Assembly: GCA_008694505.1 (NCBI GenBank)
Contig: VZDJ01000034.1
Coordinates: forward strand, 275,315-339,314
Origin: Cyanoderma ruficeps
Taxonomy: Eukaryota; Chordata; Aves; Passeriformes; Timaliidae
DNA: 64,000 bases
Direction: 5' to 3'
Position numbers and translations under genes: made by a program. The notes below the pieces were generated by a model, which was given only the letters and a program-made list of their open reading frames with translations, was not told the origin of the DNA and did not search any database. This document shows positions 61,867-64,000 of the stretch, piece by piece (the stretch's first letter is position 1; each line of letters opens with the position of its first letter).

Positions 61867-61960
61867 CTTGATGAATTTATCAACTTGATGAATTTATCCT
61901 CAACCCGAGGAGTTTATCCCCAGCACTGTTGAGTTCATCCACTGCACTGATGAGTTTATG
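61867..61960. repeat. Short degenerate repeat downstream of SLC66A1
   Basis: Five related pieces (TTGATGAATTTATCAACTTG, GATGAATTTATCCTC, GAGGAGTTTATCCCC, TTGAGTTCATCC, GATGAGTTTATGCC) at about 20-bp spacing. Confidence 0.6.
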
Positions 61961-62835
61961 CCCCTCTTGGGGCCCTGAACTCAGCACAGTGCTCCTCCAC
62001 CCGGGAAGGATGGGAAGCAGGGGTGCTCTGGGAAAGCTGTGTCCCCATCAGGAGTGGAGGTGGAGCCAGGTCCCCTCCCGTGTGCTGAGCTGTTCCTGCC
62101 GGGGATGAGCAGCTCAGTCTCCCTGGCAAAATGAGGGAAACCTAATTTCCACAGCTTGGAGCAGCCCCTGCAGGAAAAACTATCACAGCTTGGCCTTGTG
62201 AAAACGAGAGTTTTCCTTTTTCCTGCAGTTGCCATCAGCTCCTCCTTTTGCTTCCCTTTCCCCTCTCCAGCTCCCTCCCTGAGACCCAGCATCGTGTCCC
62301 TTTTGGCTTTAGCTCCATTATCATTCGTTTCCTCAGCCAGGCCATGACATTTGTCCTTCCCAAGGAAGTTACTCTGCTTTGTCCTCACATTGAGGACACC
62401 AATCCACGGCTTCACAGCTCAGCCTGGATCTCCCATTAAATGGGATTTCACATTAAATGGGATTCCAACTGCTCAGTGCCCACCAAGCTGCACCAGCATG
62501 TTCATTGAAACACAGGTGGGACTTGGGACTGACCCAGCTGCTTTCAGAAAGGAAATGTACTTTTCAGTCTCTCTGAGCCCCTTGAACCAAGTGAGTGGGT
62601 TTTTGCTGGATTAATTCGTGATTCTGCCCCTCCAGATTCACAAAGGGGCTGCTCACCTCATCCTGAAGCCAGCAGCATTTCCTTTCCTGTCTTTCCCTGG
62701 GAACTGTAGAACAATTCATCTCCAGTTTTAATCCAAACCATGAGCAAATCCTTCATCTCTGCCACTCAACACTAAATAATTGTCACATACTGGCTTCTCC
62801 TAAACCTGGACAAAGAACTTCTGCCATAAGGAGGA

Positions 62836-62910
62836 AAGAGTGCATATATCTATATATATACACACATATAGATATCAGTCTGTGTGATATATTTATGTAT
62901 ATACATATAG
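62836..62910. repeat. A/T-rich microsatellite
   Basis: Runs of TATATCTATATATATACACA and ATATTTATGTATATACATAT, alternating TA and CA dinucleotides. Confidence 0.75.
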
Positions 62911-64000
62911 ACATACACATCAGGTGTACCTGAAGCACGAGTTAGGTACAAAGCTGATTTACTCTGACTTTACTCAGGCTGGGCAGGATGGAGCAAGGCG
63001 AGCAGCTGCACTCAGAGCTCACACACCCACAGAAACCTCAGGGGTGCTGGGAATTCCTGAGGCTCTCCCTCAAGTTCCCATCCCTCCAGGTCACTGCTGC
63101 AGCCCCGTCCCTGCGCTCAGGATTTTGCAGAGGCAAATGTTAAAGCAGAAAAAACCAGCCCTGAGGGAGAGGGTAACTGAAAACCTCACCAAGAGTCTCC
63201 CCCTCCCAGGCTCCAGAGCTCACACAAACTAATCTCCAGCTTCAGAGAAGGTTTGTGCTGGGACAGAACCATGAGGCAGCAACCAAACCCCAGAGTGTTC
63301 CCTGGGGATCCCGGCCCTCCCTGCCCCACAGGAGCTCCAGGACCTCACTCAGGCTCTGAGCAAACCCTGCCACGTGCAGGAGTCTGGGTGGGACAGGCCA
63401 CGGTACAAAACCAAATTAGAGCACATTAATTAATCAGTGTTAGTGCCCACAGTCCCTCCTTGGAGAGGGTCACACTGGGCAATTCCCAGAGCCAGGGGCA
63501 GGAGCCCAGCAGATCTTCCTGTGCTTCCCCAGGATTAGGCTTGGTACAGCCAAAGCCTGCAGCAGGCAGGGATCCCAAAGCTGTGCCAGGGCCCTCTGCC
63601 CACCAGGAGCTCAGGAGGGGACACTGGGGACAGTCACAGGTGACACAGGGACCAGGGAGGGTCGGCGGGATGTGAGGAAGCACCCACCCCAGCACAGCCC
63701 CTCTGCACAGCCGGGACACCAGGAGCCCCTGGGCTGTTTTTAACACACCCAGCACAGCTGGGCAGATCCTTCTCCCCTGAATACACCTGGATGTGGATCT
63801 GCCTGGTGCATCAATCCCAGCACCTTGGAGGGGCAGCAGTGGGTACGCAGGGCCAAAGAGCAGTGGGACATCTCACCCCCTTCCAGAACAACATTCCTGG
63901 ATGTGGGACAAAAACAAACCCCAAAAACCCTGCAAGAAAGGAAAGAGAAACAAGGAGGACACGATCACACACACATCTTCCTGGGATTTTTTTGGTTTTT

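Larger units (their letters stand above)
61147..64000. other. SLC66A1 3' UTR and intergenic sequence
   Basis: No coding exon is recognised on either strand. In human the next gene is CAPZB, pointing toward SLC66A1; none of its exons is seen. Weak ATTAAA signals lie at 62435 and 62452. There is a loose 20-30 bp repetition of GATGAATTTATC/GAGTTTATCC at 61867-61960 and an A/T-rich (TATA)n stretch at 62836-62910. Confidence 0.6.

Noticed and set aside
61147..64000. Expected neighbour CAPZB
   Set aside because: No exon or C-terminal coding sequence of CAPZB is recognisable on the minus strand; not annotated.

Overview
This is vertebrate nuclear DNA, almost certainly from a bird, possibly a passerine. 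Exons are short with GT-AG (and two GC-AG) introns. CR1 LINE tails are common, there are small retroviral LTRs, and promoters are CpG-rich. The introns are compact and minisatellite-rich, as on avian microchromosomes. The gene order is the human 1p36.13 order, a segment that in chicken lies on a small chromosome (from memory). No new gene family or prokaryote-like system is visible.

Layout: UBR4 (minus, 265-35328) is the 5' half of a giant ubiquitin-ligase gene. Fifty coding exons (about 2,480 codons) can be read, and the gene runs off the left edge. At least one coding exon is hidden by an assembly gap at 25153-26093. EMC1 (minus, 36769-48381) is complete: 23 exons, 990 aa. MRTO4 (plus, 48555-51114) is complete: 8 exons, 238 aa. 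AKR7A2 (minus, 51922-55748) is complete: 7 exons, 335 aa. SLC66A1 (plus, 56498-61146) is complete: 7 coding exons, 304 aa. From 61147 to 64000 no further exon is recognised.

The genes are housekeeping and unrelated in pathway: N-degron ubiquitin ligase, ER membrane insertase subunit, ribosome assembly factor, aldehyde reductase and lysosomal cationic amino-acid exporter. What links them is packing. EMC1 and MRTO4 start 173 bp apart, head to head. AKR7A2 and SLC66A1 also diverge. MRTO4 and AKR7A2 converge. EMC1 ends only about 0.7 kb upstream of the UBR4 start on the same strand.

The most unusual content is non-coding. Three minisatellites in SLC66A1 introns are built from splice-site-like units, one seeded at the 5' splice site itself. 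Two LTRs form a large inverted repeat in EMC1 intron 6. A G/T-rich (in the sense of transcription) degenerate array lies just past the EMC1 poly(A) signal and before the UBR4 promoter. A (TG)n tract abuts a UBR4 3' splice site, and two UBR4 introns are GC-AG. All identifications come from reading translated exons against remembered orthologues; no search was run. Exon borders were checked by splice consensus and by phase continuity.
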